From Faecalibacterium sp. I4-1-79 (lineage in GTDB: Bacteria; Bacillota; Clostridia; Oscillospirales; Ruminococcaceae), in the NCBI RefSeq assembly GCF_023347235.1, contig NZ_CP094467.1:2666001-2730000 (forward strand): 64,000 nucleotides of DNA. Reading direction: 5' to 3'. Positions 7,701 through 18,209 of this stretch are shown piece by piece. A program made the position numbers and the translations under genes. Position 1 is the first letter of the stretch, and every line of letters starts with the position of its first letter. The notes under the pieces were generated by a model, which was not told the DNA's origin, did no database searches, and worked only from the letters and a program-made list of their open reading frames with translations.

Positions 7701-7952
7701 TTAATCTTCTAACCTATGGCTCCCGGCCACATTCTTCAAATATTCCTCCGGGTCACCGTTCAGAATCAAATCTGCATAGCCCAGCGGATCATTGTAGATG
7801 AGGTAGTCCAGTTCCGTCTGCTGTGCCATAGTCACATTCAGTGCATCCTCGACCCCGGTACAGTCAATGGAGATTTTTCTCCCGTCCCGGAGCAGCAGCT
7901 CCACGCAGCCAGTGTCTATATTAAACTTGCAGGCTCTTTCATCGTACTTCAT
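7701..7952 (-). CDS. Conserved small protein, possibly DUF6061-like
   Basis: The 83-residue product begins MKYDERACKFNIDTGCVELLLRDGRKISIDC. It ends with ELDYLIYNDPLGYADLILNGDPEEYLKNV, a pattern I associate with small clostridial proteins annotated as DUF6061; the family name is from memory. The second of two nearby ATGs (7952) is chosen because GGAGG then sits 8 bases upstream. The function is unknown. It lies between the relaxase operon and tRNA-Tyr and may mark the edge of the mobile element. Confidence 0.65.
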   Translation of the reverse strand: MKYDERACKFNIDTGCVELLLRDGRKISIDCTGVEDALNVTMAQQTELDYLIYNDPLGYADLILNGDPEEYLKNVAGSHRLED

Positions 7953-8055
7953 AATCATACCCTCCAAATCTTGTTATTGGCTTACGGTTTATGACAAGGT
8001 ATCGGGGTTTTGCGCCGTCCACGGGAGCCTTCGTTGTTGTACCCGAAGAAAACGA

Positions 8056-8102
8056 AAAATCCGAACCCTTCTCCAATCGGAAATAGGTTCGGATTTTTCT
8101 TG
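8056..8102 (-). terminator. Terminator of tRNA-Tyr
   Basis: AAAAATCCGAACC and GGTTCGGATTTTT form a 13-bp hairpin immediately downstream of the tRNA on the minus strand, with a T-rich end. Confidence 0.8.
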
Positions 8103-8104
8103 TT

Positions 8105-8189
8105 TGGTGGGCGCGGGTGGATTCGAACCACCGAAGCTGAAAGCAGCAGATTTACAGTCTGTCCCCATTGGCCACTCGGGAACACGCCC
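8105..8189 (-). tRNA. tRNA-Tyr (GTA)
   Basis: The minus strand folds as a class II tRNA with a long variable arm: acceptor GGGCGTG/CGCGCCC, anticodon loop ACTGTAAAT giving GTA, T-arm GGTTCGAATCC. The 3' CCA is encoded (TGG at 8105-8107 on the plus strand). It borders the mobile region, but no obvious duplicated tRNA end was found. Confidence 0.95.
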
Positions 8190-8384
8190 ATATTCTTTTG
8201 TTGTGCATCCGTTCGCCGGACGACTTGTTTATTTTAGCATGAGAAAGGGGTTTTGTCAACTACCTTTTTTACTTTTTTTCAGCAGGCTTACAGTCCCCTG
8301 CCCGCCGCGCTCTATCCGGTTGAATTGCGTCCTGTTTTATGTTAAAATAATGTAAAGATTTTACAGGCAGGAGTGGGTCATCGC

Positions 8385-9056
8385 ATGGAGTCAACAATCA
8401 ACGATGCACCGCAAATTTCTATCGACCGGGAAAAGACGCTGCGCGGCCACCGGCGTTACTGGGTGCTGCGGCGTGCACAGGACATCGTATTCTCCCTGCT
8501 GGCGCTGATCTTGCTTGCGCCGCTGGCACTGCTGATCAGCCTTGCCATCGTGCTGGACAGCCCCGGAGACGGAGTTATTTTCCGGCAGCGGCGGGTAGGA
8601 CGGGACGGCAAGCTGTTCTGGCTGTATAAGTTTCGCACCATGTGCCCGGACGCCGAGGAGCAGCTGAATGAGCTGCTGAGCCAGAACCAGATGGATGGCC
8701 CGGTGTTCAAGATCAAGGGGGATCCCCGTATTACCCGGGTGGGACGTTTTCTGCGCAAGACCAGTCTGGACGAGCTACCCCAGCTGCTCAACGTGCTGCG
8801 GGGCGATATGAGCATCGTGGGACCGCGCCCCGCACTACCCCGGGAGGTAGAGCTGTACAGCGACTACCAGCGCCAGCGGCTGTACGTCACCCCCGGGCTG
8901 AGCTGCTACTGGCAGATCGCACCCCACCGTAACGAGATGAGCTTTGACGAGTGGGTGGCGCTGGATCTGAAATACATCCAAGAGCGCAGCTTCTGGGTGG
9001 ACTGGAAGATCATCATCCTCACCGTCCGCGCCATGCTCATGAAATACGGAGAGTGA
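8385..9056 (+). CDS. Bacterial sugar transferase (polyprenyl-phosphate glycosyl-1-phosphate transferase)
   Basis: The 223-residue protein moves a sugar-1-phosphate from a nucleotide sugar to undecaprenyl phosphate, the first step of exopolysaccharide or capsule repeat synthesis at the inner membrane face. One hydrophobic re-entrant helix (about 33-57, IVFSLLALILLAPLALLISLA) anchors it. The family motifs KFRTM, TSLDELPQLLNVLRGDMSIVG and GPRPALP follow. The ATG at 8385 is chosen over the GTG at 8373, because that GTG overlaps the CAGGAG ribosome site. It stands alone, without glycosyltransferase neighbours, and is followed by a bidirectional terminator. Confidence 0.92.
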   Translation: MESTINDAPQISIDREKTLRGHRRYWVLRRAQDIVFSLLALILLAPLALLISLAIVLDSPGDGVIFRQRRVGRDGKLFWLYKFRTMCPDAEEQLNELLSQNQMDGPVFKIKGDPRITRVGRFLRKTSLDELPQLLNVLRGDMSIVGPRPALPREVELYSDYQRQRLYVTPGLSCYWQIAPHRNEMSFDEWVALDLKYIQERSFWVDWKIIILTVRAMLMKYGE

Positions 9057-9057
9057 C

Positions 9058-9098
9058 AAAAGCGCCTGTTGTGCATTCGCACAACAGGCGCTTTCGTT
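9058..9098. terminator. Bidirectional terminator between the sugar transferase gene and ilvD
   Basis: AAAGCGCCTGTTGTGC and GCACAACAGGCGCTTT make a near-perfect 16-bp hairpin between two convergent genes. Confidence 0.9.
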
Positions 9099-9102
9099 AC
9101 GT

Positions 9103-10761
9103 TTATTTCAGCACCGCACCCAGATTTGCACTGGTGACCATGCGGGCGTAGCGGCTCAGCCAGCCGGTCTTGATGTTGGGCTCCGGCGCAACGTACTTTG
9201 CCTTGCGCTCGGCCAGCACTGCATCGCTGACCTCCAGCGTGATGGAGGCGTTGGGGATGTCGATGGTGATGGTATCCCCTTCCTCGATCAGGCCGATGGG
9301 GCCGCCGGAGGCCGCCTCCGGGCTGACGTGGCCGATGGCGGCACCACGGGATGCGCCGGAGAAGCGGCCGTCGGTGATGAGCGCTACCGTCTTATCCAGC
9401 TTCATGCCTGCCAGCGCAGAGGTGGGGTTGAGCATCTCCCGCATGCCCGGGCCGCCCTTGGGGCCTTCGTAGCGGATGACCACCACATCGCCCGGGACGA
9501 TCTTGCCCGCGTAGATAGCGGCAATGGCCTCTTCCTCGCTGTTGAACACCCGCGCCGGGCCGGAATGCTGCTGCATCTCCGGGGCGACAGCGCTGCGCTT
9601 GACAACGCAGCCGTCCGGGGCAATGTTGCCCCACAGGATCTGCAGACCGCCGGTCTCAGAGTAGGGGTTCTCGATGGGACGAATGGCCTTTTCGTTCAGG
9701 ATATGGGCACCCTTGATGTTCTCGCCAAGGGTCTTGCCGGTGACGGTGGGCACATCCAGATCCAGCAGGCCCTTCTTTGCCAGCTCTGCCTGTACTGCCG
9801 GGATACCGCCCGCCGCGTACAGATCCGGCATGTGGGTGGGGCCTGCCGGTGCCAGATGGCACAGGTTGGGGGTCTTGGCGCTGATCTCATTGAACAGCTT
9901 CAGGTCGATGGGCACACCGGCCTCGTAGGCGATAGCCAGCAGGTGCAGCACCGTGTTGGTGGAGCAGCCCAGCGCCATATCGCAGGTCAGCGCGTTGCGG
10001 ATGGAGCGCTCGTTGATGATCTGGCGCGCGGTGATGCCCTTGCGCACCATCTCCATCACGGCCATACCGGCGTGCTTTGCCAGCTGCAGGCGCTTGGAGT
10101 ACACAGCCGGGATGGTGCCGTTGCCGGGCAGGGCAATGCCGATGGCCTCGCACAGGCAGTTCATGCTGTTGGCGGTGTACATACCGGAGCAGCTGCCGCA
10201 GCTGGGGCAGCAGTTGCAGGTGCAGTCCTCCAGCTGCTCGTCGGTGATCATTCCGGCCTTATAGGCACCCACGGCCTCGAACATCTTGGAAAGGCTCACT
10301 TCCTCGCCGCCGTAAGTACCGGCCAGCATGGGACCGCCGGAGCAGACCACAGCGGGCACATCCATGCGCACCGCTGCCATCACCATGCCGGGCACGATCT
10401 TATCGCAGTTGGGCACCAGCACAAGGCCGTCCAGCTGGTGTGCCATCAGCATGGTCTCCACGCTGTCGCAGATCAGCTCACGAGAGGCCAGAGAGTACTT
10501 CATGCCCACATGACCCATGGCGATGCCATCGCATACACCGATGGCGGGGATCAGGATGGGGGTACCACCGGCCATCTGCACACCGGCCTTGACAGCCTCG
10601 GCGATCTTATCCAGATTCATGTGGCCGGGCACGATCTCGCTGTGGGCGCTCACCACGCCGATGAGGGGGCGCTCCAGCTCCTCCGGGGTGTAGCCCAGCG
10701 CATAAAACAGGCTGCGGTTGGGCGCGCGCTCCGAGCCCTTCGTCACGTTGTCACTTCTCAT
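9103..10761 (-). CDS. ilvD: Dihydroxy-acid dehydratase
   Basis: The 552-residue iron-sulfur enzyme dehydrates 2,3-dihydroxy-isovalerate and 2,3-dihydroxy-3-methylvalerate to the keto acids of valine and isoleucine. Conserved blocks are [29 protein letters not shown] and [20 protein letters not shown] (cluster cysteines). Near the C-terminus are [11 protein letters not shown] and [16 protein letters not shown]. The length is normal for the family. It is the last gene of the ilvBNCD run, separated from ilvC by about 200 bases of palindromic repeats, so it may have partly independent expression or RNA processing. Confidence 0.97.
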   Translation of the reverse strand: MRSDNVTKGSERAPNRSLFYALGYTPEELERPLIGVVSAHSEIVPGHMNLDKIAEAVKAGVQMAGGTPILIPAIGVCDGIAMGHVGMKYSLASRELICDSVETMLMAHQLDGLVLVPNCDKIVPGMVMAAVRMDVPAVVCSGGPMLAGTYGGEEVSLSKMFEAVGAYKAGMITDEQLEDCTCNCCPSCGSCSGMYTANSMNCLCEAIGIALPGNGTIPAVYSKRLQLAKHAGMAVMEMVRKGITARQIINERSIRNALTCDMALGCSTNTVLHLLAIAYEAGVPIDLKLFNEISAKTPNLCHLAPAGPTHMPDLYAAGGIPAVQAELAKKGLLDLDVPTVTGKTLGENIKGAHILNEKAIRPIENPYSETGGLQILWGNIAPDGCVVKRSAVAPEMQQHSGPARVFNSEEEAIAAIYAGKIVPGDVVVIRYEGPKGGPGMREMLNPTSALAGMKLDKTVALITDGRFSGASRGAAIGHVSPEAASGGPIGLIEEGDTITIDIPNASITLEVSDAVLAERKAKYVAPEPNIKTGWLSRYARMVTSANLGAVLK

Positions 10762-10782
10762 GGTTTGTTCCTCTTTTCCTTA

Positions 10783-10963
10783 TAACAAAAGACCCCCTCC
10801 CAAAGGAGGGAGCCTTTCTTAGTTTTAAAAGCAGCTTTTGGCTGAACTCCTTCCGTCATCGCTTGCGCGATGCCACCTCCCTCACGGAGGGAGGCTTCAC
10901 GCTGCGGTCAGACAAAAGGCTCCCTCTTTGAGAGGGCTGTCGCCGCAGGCGACTGGGGGAGTT
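10783..10963. repeat. Cluster of palindromic repeats between ilvC and ilvD
   Basis: Three hairpin units lie side by side: CCCTCC/GGAGGG at 10790-10812; an ATCGC-TTGC-GCGAT unit with CCTCCCT/AGGGAGG arms at about 10852-10893; and GGCTCCCTC/GAGGG with CGCC-GCAG-GGCG at about 10917-10961. The last resembles the unit at 24665-24715 (CAGTCGC..GCGACAGCTCCCCC). This is the short 'CAGTC...GACAGCTCCC' palindrome type common in related genomes, as I recall. They may act as mRNA stabilisers or processing sites between ilvC and ilvD. Confidence 0.7.
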
Positions 10964-10965
10964 CA

Positions 10966-12652
<1,687 letters not shown>

Positions 12653-12667
12653 GATGCTGTGTCCTCC

Positions 12668-14332
12668 TTATTCCATGATGATGTCGTTGATATCGCCGCC
12701 GCCGGGGATCATGGGCAGCACCTTTTCGTCCTTGTCAATGATGCACTCGATCCAAGTGGGGCCTTTCTGCTGCAGGGCATCTGCAAAGGCTTCCTGAAAC
12801 TCCGGCAGATTGGTGCAGCGGTAGCCCTTCAGGCCAAAGCCGTCTGCCAGCTTGACAAAATCTGTCTTGCGGTGGGGGTCGGTCTGGCTGTAACGCTTGC
12901 CGTAAAAGCTGGTCTGCCACTGGCGCACCATGCCCAGCACCGAGTTGTTGAAGATGACCGTGATGATGGGCAGCTCGTAGCTGACGGCGGTGCAGGCTTC
13001 GTTCAGGTTCATGTGGAAGGAGGCGTCACCGGTAAACATCACCACACGCTGCTGGCGTCCCAGTGCCATCTGGGCACCAATGGCGGCACCGTAGCCAAAG
13101 CCCATGGTGCCAAGGCCGCCGCTGGTGATAAAGCCACGGCTCTTGGTGTGGCGCAGGTACTGCGCCGCCCACATCTGGTGCTGACCCACATCGGTAACAT
13201 ACACGGCGTCGGGGCCGCACTGGTTGCACACCTCGCCGATGACCTGATGGGGCATCAGCCGGGTGGGGTCGGACACGGGGTGGTAATCCTGCGCCTGCCA
13301 GCTCTGGATCATCTTCATCCATTCCGGGTGCTTGGCGGGCTTGATCTGGGGCAGCATGGCGTTCAGCACATAGGCTGCATCGCCCACGATGGAAAGATCC
13401 ACATCCACGTTCTTGCCCAGCTCGCTGGCGTCAATATCGATCTGGATGATGGTGGCGTTTTTGGCAAAGGTCTTGGGGTTCAGCGCCACGCGGTCGGAAA
13501 AGCGGGTACCCACCGCGATGAGCACATCGCACTCTGCCACCGCCCGGTTGGAGGTGTAGCAGCCGTGCATCCCCAGCATGCCCAGATTCATCGGGTCACC
13601 ATAGGGCACAACGCCTGCGGCCATCAGGGTGTAGGTGGCGGGGATCTCCGCCTTGTGCAGCAGATCCCGCAACGGCTGGCAGCTGGCTGCACTGCGCACG
13701 CCGCCGCCAAAGTACACCAGCGGACGCTGTGCGGCGTTGATGAGGTCTGCCGCCCAGTGCACCTGCTCTTCATTATAGGTAGTCACGGTGCGGATGGGCT
13801 CCGGCTGCTTGGGGGTGAACTCGCACACTGCTGCGGTCACGTCCTTGGGGATATCCACCAGCACCGGGCCCTTGCGGCCGCTCTGCGCAATGCGGAAAGC
13901 TGCCCGCATGGTGTCAGCCAAGTCCTCTACCCGGCGCACCGTGAAGTTATGCTTTGTGATGGGCACCGTGATGCCCTCAATGTAAGCTTCCTGAAAGCCG
14001 TCCTTGCCAATGCTGCTGGTGGGCACATTGCCGGTAAAGGCCACCATGGGCACCGAGTCCATATAGGCGGTTGCAATGCCGGTGACCAGATTGGTGGCAC
14101 CCGGGCCGCTGGTAGCCAGCACCACGCCGGTGCGGCCGGTGGCGCGGGCGTAGCCGTCCGCTGCATGGGCTGCGCCCTGCTCGTGGGCGGTAAGCACATG
14201 GGTGATGCGGTCGGCATTCTTATACAGCTCGTCGTAAAGGTTCAGCACAGCGCCGCCGGGGTAGCCAAAAAGAGTGTCCACTCCCTGCTCGCACAGGACC
14301 TCTACAAAGATCTGAGAACCATTCAACTGCAT
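12668..14332 (-). CDS. ilvB: Acetolactate synthase large (catalytic) subunit
   Basis: The 554-residue thiamine-diphosphate enzyme condenses two pyruvates, or pyruvate with 2-oxobutyrate. The N-terminal domain carries FGYPGGAVLNLYDEL and the catalytic glutamate in AHEQGAAHAADGYARATG. The C-terminal cofactor motif is GDASFHMNLNEACTA...NNSVLGMV. The ATG at 14330-14332 is chosen for AGGAGC six bases upstream; the frame extends 12 codons further but without a ribosome site. It is the first gene of ilvBNCD, controlled by the T-box leader upstream. Pyruvate and 2-oxobutyrate (from ilvA nearby) feed it. Confidence 0.97.
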   Translation of the reverse strand: MQLNGSQIFVEVLCEQGVDTLFGYPGGAVLNLYDELYKNADRITHVLTAHEQGAAHAADGYARATGRTGVVLATSGPGATNLVTGIATAYMDSVPMVAFTGNVPTSSIGKDGFQEAYIEGITVPITKHNFTVRRVEDLADTMRAAFRIAQSGRKGPVLVDIPKDVTAAVCEFTPKQPEPIRTVTTYNEEQVHWAADLINAAQRPLVYFGGGVRSAASCQPLRDLLHKAEIPATYTLMAAGVVPYGDPMNLGMLGMHGCYTSNRAVAECDVLIAVGTRFSDRVALNPKTFAKNATIIQIDIDASELGKNVDVDLSIVGDAAYVLNAMLPQIKPAKHPEWMKMIQSWQAQDYHPVSDPTRLMPHQVIGEVCNQCGPDAVYVTDVGQHQMWAAQYLRHTKSRGFITSGGLGTMGFGYGAAIGAQMALGRQQRVVMFTGDASFHMNLNEACTAVSYELPIITVIFNNSVLGMVRQWQTSFYGKRYSQTDPHRKTDFVKLADGFGLKGYRCTNLPEFQEAFADALQQKGPTWIECIIDKDEKVLPMIPGGGDINDIIME

Positions 14333-14383
14333 GGTGTTGCTCCTATTCCTGTTCCACTTCTTATCCATTCCCCCGGGGAGAGC

Positions 14384-14680
14384 TTTTGAAAAAGAAAAAG
14401 CCCTTGTCCCCTGCTTCTTTCAAGAGACAAAGACCTTGTAACATCAAGCTCTCTGCGGTACCACTCTCGTTGGCGTGCTGTGCACACCCTCTCACGGGCT
14501 TCCAGCAAAGCCCTGCACGGTAACGGCTGCAACCGGCGCTGCTTACAAGGGTTTTGCACCCGTTGGGCAGGCTGCTCCGGGATGATTTTCCGCACGAAAC
14601 GCTGACTGCCTTGCACCAGACGGCAGCTCTCTGAACAGTGGGGATCGTGTGGTACTTTTTCCCATCTGCGCATTTGTTGA
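14384..14680 (-). promoter_or_regulatory. T-box leader of the ilv operon
   Basis: On the minus strand the leader carries the T-box core GTGGTACCGCAGAG (plus 14451-14464), whose UGGN bulge pairs with the acceptor end of uncharged tRNA. About 180 bases upstream is a stem I region with the AGAGAGCTGCCG...GGTGCAAGGCAG pattern. Downstream is an intrinsic terminator (CTTTGTC/GACAAG arms, then T-rich CTTTTTC) just before ilvB. Uncharged branched-chain tRNA should open the operon. I could not fold stem I well enough to name the specifier codon; an ATC (Ile) candidate is only a guess. Confidence 0.9.
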
Positions 14681-14685
14681 TGTAA

Positions 14686-14713
14686 ATTATACTATAAACC
14701 GGGCTTTTGTCAA
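14686..14713 (-). promoter_or_regulatory. Consensus sigma-A promoter of the ilv operon
   Basis: On the minus strand TTGACA (plus 14708-14713) and TATAAT (plus 14686-14691) match both consensus hexamers perfectly with a 16-base spacer. This places the transcription start at about 14679, at the beginning of the T-box leader. Confidence 0.9.
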
Positions 14714-14858
14714 TCGACAATTTGTAACCTGAATCAGCCCAAAGATGAAGCATTTTTAACACCCCTTGCATCCCCGCCCGAACCGCTGTATACTTTTGAT
14801 ATCCGCGTACCTGCGTTTTGTAGGGTATGTGCCAATGGAGAGGAAAAGGGATCGACCT

Positions 14859-16076
14859 ATGAAATTAAGAGAATGGAATGCCCATCTGCATGGGCTTGTT
14901 GTGTTCCGCGCCCTGCTGAACGACCCTGTTGTGGCAAAGCTTTTAGACCTGACCGACCGCATGGAGGCAGGCTGCTCCTCCTACGGCCCGGTGTGCGATG
15001 CCGTAGCCGCCTTTGAGGCCGCTTTGTTCGAGTACACCACCAACTGGGGCAGCTACCTGAGTAATGCTGTGCTGGAGGCCGAGACCATCTGCGTGCGGCA
15101 GGCCGCTGCCGGGCAGCTGGACGCGCTGCTGCAAAGCGCCCTGGACAGCGAGCTACAGTTTTTGCAGCAGCTGTGCGGGCTGACGCTGGACGAGCTGTTC
15201 CAGACCGCCTACTCGGAGCAGGCGCAGCGGCCGGAACTGGCGTTTCTGCCCCGGTGGCAGACCTGTGAGCTTGACCTTGCCGCCGCCTACGCCCAGCGCA
15301 TGAGCGAGGTGGGCAAAAAGGGCTACGGCATGTTTGCAAAGCACCATGTATTCACGGTGGAAAACGGCCAGCTTGTGCCGGTAAAGTACCCCGACCCGCA
15401 GCGCCTTTCGGAGCTGCCCGGCTACGAGAAGGAGCGGGAAAAGGTGATTGCCAACACAAAGGCACTACTGGCCGGGATGCCCGCCAACAATGTGCTGCTG
15501 TACGGCGACGCCGGTACCGGCAAATCCAGCGCGGTAAAGGCCATTGCCAACGAGTTTGCGCCCGAGGGACTGCGGCTGGTAGAGGTAAAAAAGAACCAGC
15601 TGTACCAGATCCCCGACCTGATGGACAAGCTGGCGGCAAACCCGCTCAAGTTCATCCTGTTCATCGACGACCTGAGCTTTACCGCCAACGACGACAACTT
15701 TGCCGCCCTGAAGGCTATTCTGGAAGGCAGCGTAGGCGGACGCGCCCAGAACATTGCGGTGTATGCCACCTCCAACCGCCGCCACCTCATCAAGGAGACC
15801 CTCTCGGACCGCACCGGCGACGACATCCATGAAGCCGACACCCGGCAGGAGCTGATGAGTCTTTCCGCCCGGTTCGGCCTTACGGTCACCTTCCAGCGGC
15901 CGGAAAAGGCACGGTTCGAGACCATTCTGGAAGAGCTGGCAAAGCAGCACAACATCCAGATGCCCACCGAGCAGCTGCTGCTCAAGGCCGAGGCTTTCGC
16001 CCTGCGCGCCGGCGGCCGCAGCCCCCGGGTGGCCAAGCAATTCATCGAGCAATGCGAGGCCGGTGTGCAGAAGTAA
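14859..16076 (+). CDS. AAA+ ATPase, DUF815-type
   Basis: The 405-residue protein has a helical N-terminal domain (about 1-200) and an AAA+ ATPase domain. It carries Walker A LLYGDAGTGKSSAVKA (about 220-235), Walker B FILFIDDLSF, sensor region YATSNRRHLIKET and an arginine-rich end. The order and length fit DUF815 P-loop ATPases of Firmicutes, whose cellular role is unknown. The ATG at 14859 (AAAAGGG eight bases upstream) is preferred; an in-frame ATG at 14835 is possible. It is divergent from the ilv operon and ends in a terminator shared with ridA. Confidence 0.88.
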   Translation: MKLREWNAHLHGLVVFRALLNDPVVAKLLDLTDRMEAGCSSYGPVCDAVAAFEAALFEYTTNWGSYLSNAVLEAETICVRQAAAGQLDALLQSALDSELQFLQQLCGLTLDELFQTAYSEQAQRPELAFLPRWQTCELDLAAAYAQRMSEVGKKGYGMFAKHHVFTVENGQLVPVKYPDPQRLSELPGYEKEREKVIANTKALLAGMPANNVLLYGDAGTGKSSAVKAIANEFAPEGLRLVEVKKNQLYQIPDLMDKLAANPLKFILFIDDLSFTANDDNFAALKAILEGSVGGRAQNIAVYATSNRRHLIKETLSDRTGDDIHEADTRQELMSLSARFGLTVTFQRPEKARFETILEELAKQHNIQMPTEQLLLKAEAFALRAGGRSPRVAKQFIEQCEAGVQK

Positions 16077-16102
16077 AAATCGGTTTTCCGAATATGATGC
16101 CA

Positions 16103-16152
16103 AAAAGCGGGACACCAAAGCATCCGCAGATGCTCCGGTGTCCCGCTTTTCC
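16103..16152. terminator. Bidirectional terminator between the AAA+ gene and ridA
   Basis: AAAAAGCGGGACACC and GGTGTCCCGCTTTT form a long hairpin with an inner GCATC/GATGC stem, between two convergent genes. Confidence 0.9.
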
Positions 16153-16168
16153 TATCTTATTTATTCGC

Positions 16169-16543
16169 TCAGTCCCGCACAGCGATGCACTCGATCTCCA
16201 GCTTTGCGCCCTTGGGGATGGCTGCCACCTGCACGCAGCTGCGGGCGGGGAACGGCTCGGCAAAAGCCTTGGCGTACTCTGCGTTCACTGCGGCAAAATC
16301 GTTGATGTCGGCCAGAAAGATCACCGTCTTGACCACGTTGTTCATAGAAAGCCCTGCCTCGGCCAGAATCGCCTTCAGATTGGCAAGGCTCTGTGCGGCC
16401 TGCTGCTCCACGGTATCAGCCATGGTGCCGGTGGCTGGGTCTACCGGGAGCTGCCCGGAAACAAACACCATATTGCCCAGATCCAGTGCCTGACTGTAAG
16501 GGCCGATGGCGGCAGGTGCGTTGGTAGTAGATACGACTTTCAT
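16169..16543 (-). CDS. ridA: RidA-family enamine/imine deaminase
   Basis: The 124-residue protein matches the RidA/YjgF family along its length: APAAIGPYSQAL, MVFVSGQLPVDPATG, the late arginine in FPARSCVQVAAIPKGAKLEIECIA, and a normal trimer-forming size. RidA hydrolyses the reactive enamines released by threonine and serine dehydratases. The gene lies just downstream of ilvA, which makes exactly that intermediate, on the same strand, so the two genes fit metabolically. Between them lie two inverted copies of a dispersed hairpin repeat. Confidence 0.95.
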   Translation of the reverse strand: MKVVSTTNAPAAIGPYSQALDLGNMVFVSGQLPVDPATGTMADTVEQQAAQSLANLKAILAEAGLSMNNVVKTVIFLADINDFAAVNAEYAKAFAEPFPARSCVQVAAIPKGAKLEIECIAVRD

Positions 16544-16571
16544 AGTAGCAGTTCTCCTTTGTTATAAAATC

Positions 16572-16685
16572 ACAATTTAGAATGGCCTCCGCTTCGCTCT
16601 GGCCATAAATAGCGGAATCATTCTTTTTTATTTTGCGTTTGTCGTGCCCTGCGGGGCACGACAAACGCATTTTTCACCGAAGAGA
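16572..16685 (+). repeat. Two-hairpin dispersed repeat, copy A
   Basis: The left part has a small hairpin ATGGCC-TCCGCTTCGCTCT-GGCCAT, then AGCGGAA and a T-rich linker. The main hairpin follows with perfect 16-bp arms (16634-16649 and 16654-16669) and loop TGCG, then the right flank TTTTCACCG. It faces copy B in opposite orientation. Confidence 0.85.
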
Positions 16686-16731
16686 TCGGCACATGAAGCG
16701 GCATCTCAATCGCTGCCGTTTCGACCATGGC

Positions 16732-16850
16732 CTTTCTCGTGAAAAGGCAATCCAGAAAAGCCCGCAGGCTTTTCTGGATTGCAAATATAAAAATAAAATT
16801 TCCGCTGAATATAGCCAGAGCGAACGCGTCGGCTATTCCAAATCGTCCAA
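16732..16850 (-). repeat. Two-hairpin dispersed repeat, copy B
   Basis: On the minus strand this reads GGACGATTTGGAATAGCC...GGCTATATTCAGCGGAAA. The main hairpin follows with perfect 16-bp arms (16747-16762 and 16767-16782) and loop TGCG (CGCA on plus), then CTTTTCACGAG. The arms share no sequence with copy A, while the flanks do. Confidence 0.85.
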
Positions 16851-16859
16851 TTATCTTTA

Positions 16860-18065
16860 TTATACTCTTTCGCTGACCAGCTGGAAGCCGGCCTTGGTCA
16901 GCTCGGTGCGGATCTGCTCGATCTGAGCGGCATCGCGGGTCTCCAGCGTCAGCTTGAGGAAGCAGCTGGAGATGGGCATATTGGGGTCGGAGCCGTCATG
17001 CTGCACCGACACCACATTGCTGCCGCAGCGGGATACCACCTCGGCCACCTTTTTCAGCTGGCCGGGCTTGTCCTCCAGTGCAATGGTCAGGTTTGCCTTG
17101 CGCCCGCTCATGACAAGACCACGGGTGATGACGCGGTTCAGGATGTTCACATCAATGTTGCCGCCGGAGATGACGCAGGCCACCTTTTTGCCCTCCACCG
17201 GCAGCTTGTGGAACAGTACTGCTGCCACCGGCACAGCGCCTGCCCCCTCAGCCACCAGCTTCTGGTTCTCCATCAGGGAGAGGATGGCCGCCGCCGTCTC
17301 ATCCTCAGTCACGGTAACGATATCGTCCACATACTGCTCGCACAGCTGATAGGTCAGCTCGCCCGGGGTCTTGACCTGAATGCCGTCCGCAAAGGTGGAA
17401 GCAGCTTTCAGAGTCTGGTACTTGTGCTCGTGCAGGCTGCGGTACATACTGGGGGCGCCCTCGGCCTGTACGCCGTACACCTTGACCTCCGGCCGCAGGG
17501 TCTTGATGGCAAAGGCGATGCCGGAGATCAGTCCGCCGCCGCCCACCGGCACCACCACAGCGTCCACATCCGGCAGCTGGTCAAGGATCTCCAAGCCGAT
17601 GGTTCCCTGCCCGGCAATGACCTGCTCGTCATCGTAGGGGTGGATAAAGGTCATGTCGTACTCTTTTTGCAGCTGCACGGCCTTGTCGTGGGCTTCGTCG
17701 TAGGTGCCGGGCACAAGGCAGACCTCTGCGCCCAGATTTTTGGTGTTCTCCACCTTCATCAGGGGCGCGCCGTCCGGCATACAGACGATGCTGCGGATGC
17801 CGCGCCGGGTAGCCGCCAGCGCCACGCCCTGCGCATGGTTGCCTGCAGAGCAGGCAATGACGCCCTTGGCGCTCTCCTCCTCGGAAAGCTGGCTGATTTT
17901 ATAGTAAGCGCCCCGCACCTTAAAGCTGCCAGTGGCCTGCAGGTTCTCGGTCTTGAGGTACAGCTGGCAGTCCTTGGACAGCTTAGGGGCTTCGATGAGG
18001 TCGGTCTTGCGGGCAACGTCCTTCAACACAAAGGCGGCGTGGTAGATCTTATCCAGAGTCAGCAT
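16860..18065 (-). CDS. ilvA: Threonine ammonia-lyase (biosynthetic type with ACT domain)
   Basis: The 401-residue PLP enzyme deaminates threonine to 2-oxobutyrate, the entry to isoleucine synthesis. The PLP lysine lies in GSFKVRGAYYK (about residue 50), the cofactor phosphate loop is VVPVGGGGLISGIA, and SAGNHAQGVA is the usual active-site block. A C-terminal ACT domain (about 325-401, ANLTIALEDKPGQLKKVAEVVSRCGSNVVSV) suggests regulation by amino acids. The one-ACT, roughly 400-residue form is typical of Firmicutes. It feeds IlvB and is followed by ridA. Confidence 0.95.
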   Translation of the reverse strand: MLTLDKIYHAAFVLKDVARKTDLIEAPKLSKDCQLYLKTENLQATGSFKVRGAYYKISQLSEEESAKGVIACSAGNHAQGVALAATRRGIRSIVCMPDGAPLMKVENTKNLGAEVCLVPGTYDEAHDKAVQLQKEYDMTFIHPYDDEQVIAGQGTIGLEILDQLPDVDAVVVPVGGGGLISGIAFAIKTLRPEVKVYGVQAEGAPSMYRSLHEHKYQTLKAASTFADGIQVKTPGELTYQLCEQYVDDIVTVTEDETAAAILSLMENQKLVAEGAGAVPVAAVLFHKLPVEGKKVACVISGGNIDVNILNRVITRGLVMSGRKANLTIALEDKPGQLKKVAEVVSRCGSNVVSVQHDGSDPNMPISSCFLKLTLETRDAAQIEQIRTELTKAGFQLVSERV

Positions 18066-18165
18066 GACAGATACTTCCTTTATTTTTCGTGATGTCCTCC
18101 AGTATAAGTTACAAAAATTGTTTTGTCAAATGAATTCCATTCACGATAAACGGCATAAAAAAGAG

Positions 18166-18207
18166 AAAGGCAGTGGTAAAGCGCCACCGCCTTTCTCTTT
18201 TTATTCT
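18166..18207 (-). terminator. Terminator after the TPM-domain gene
   Basis: GAAAGGCGGTGGCGC and GCCACTGCCTTTC-type arms form a hairpin on the minus strand directly after the stop codon at 18210. Confidence 0.75.
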
Positions 18208-18209
18208 CA

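Noticed and set aside
8105-8189. tRNA-Tyr as the attachment site of the left mobile element
   Set aside because: No second copy of the tRNA 3' end was found at the other side of the element within the window, and the recombinase is of the serine type, which less often uses tRNA genes.
10783-10963. A CRISPR array, suggested by repeated hairpins between ilvC and ilvD
   Set aside because: The units differ in sequence and length, have no constant repeat with unique spacers, and no cas gene is present. They are palindromic repeats.
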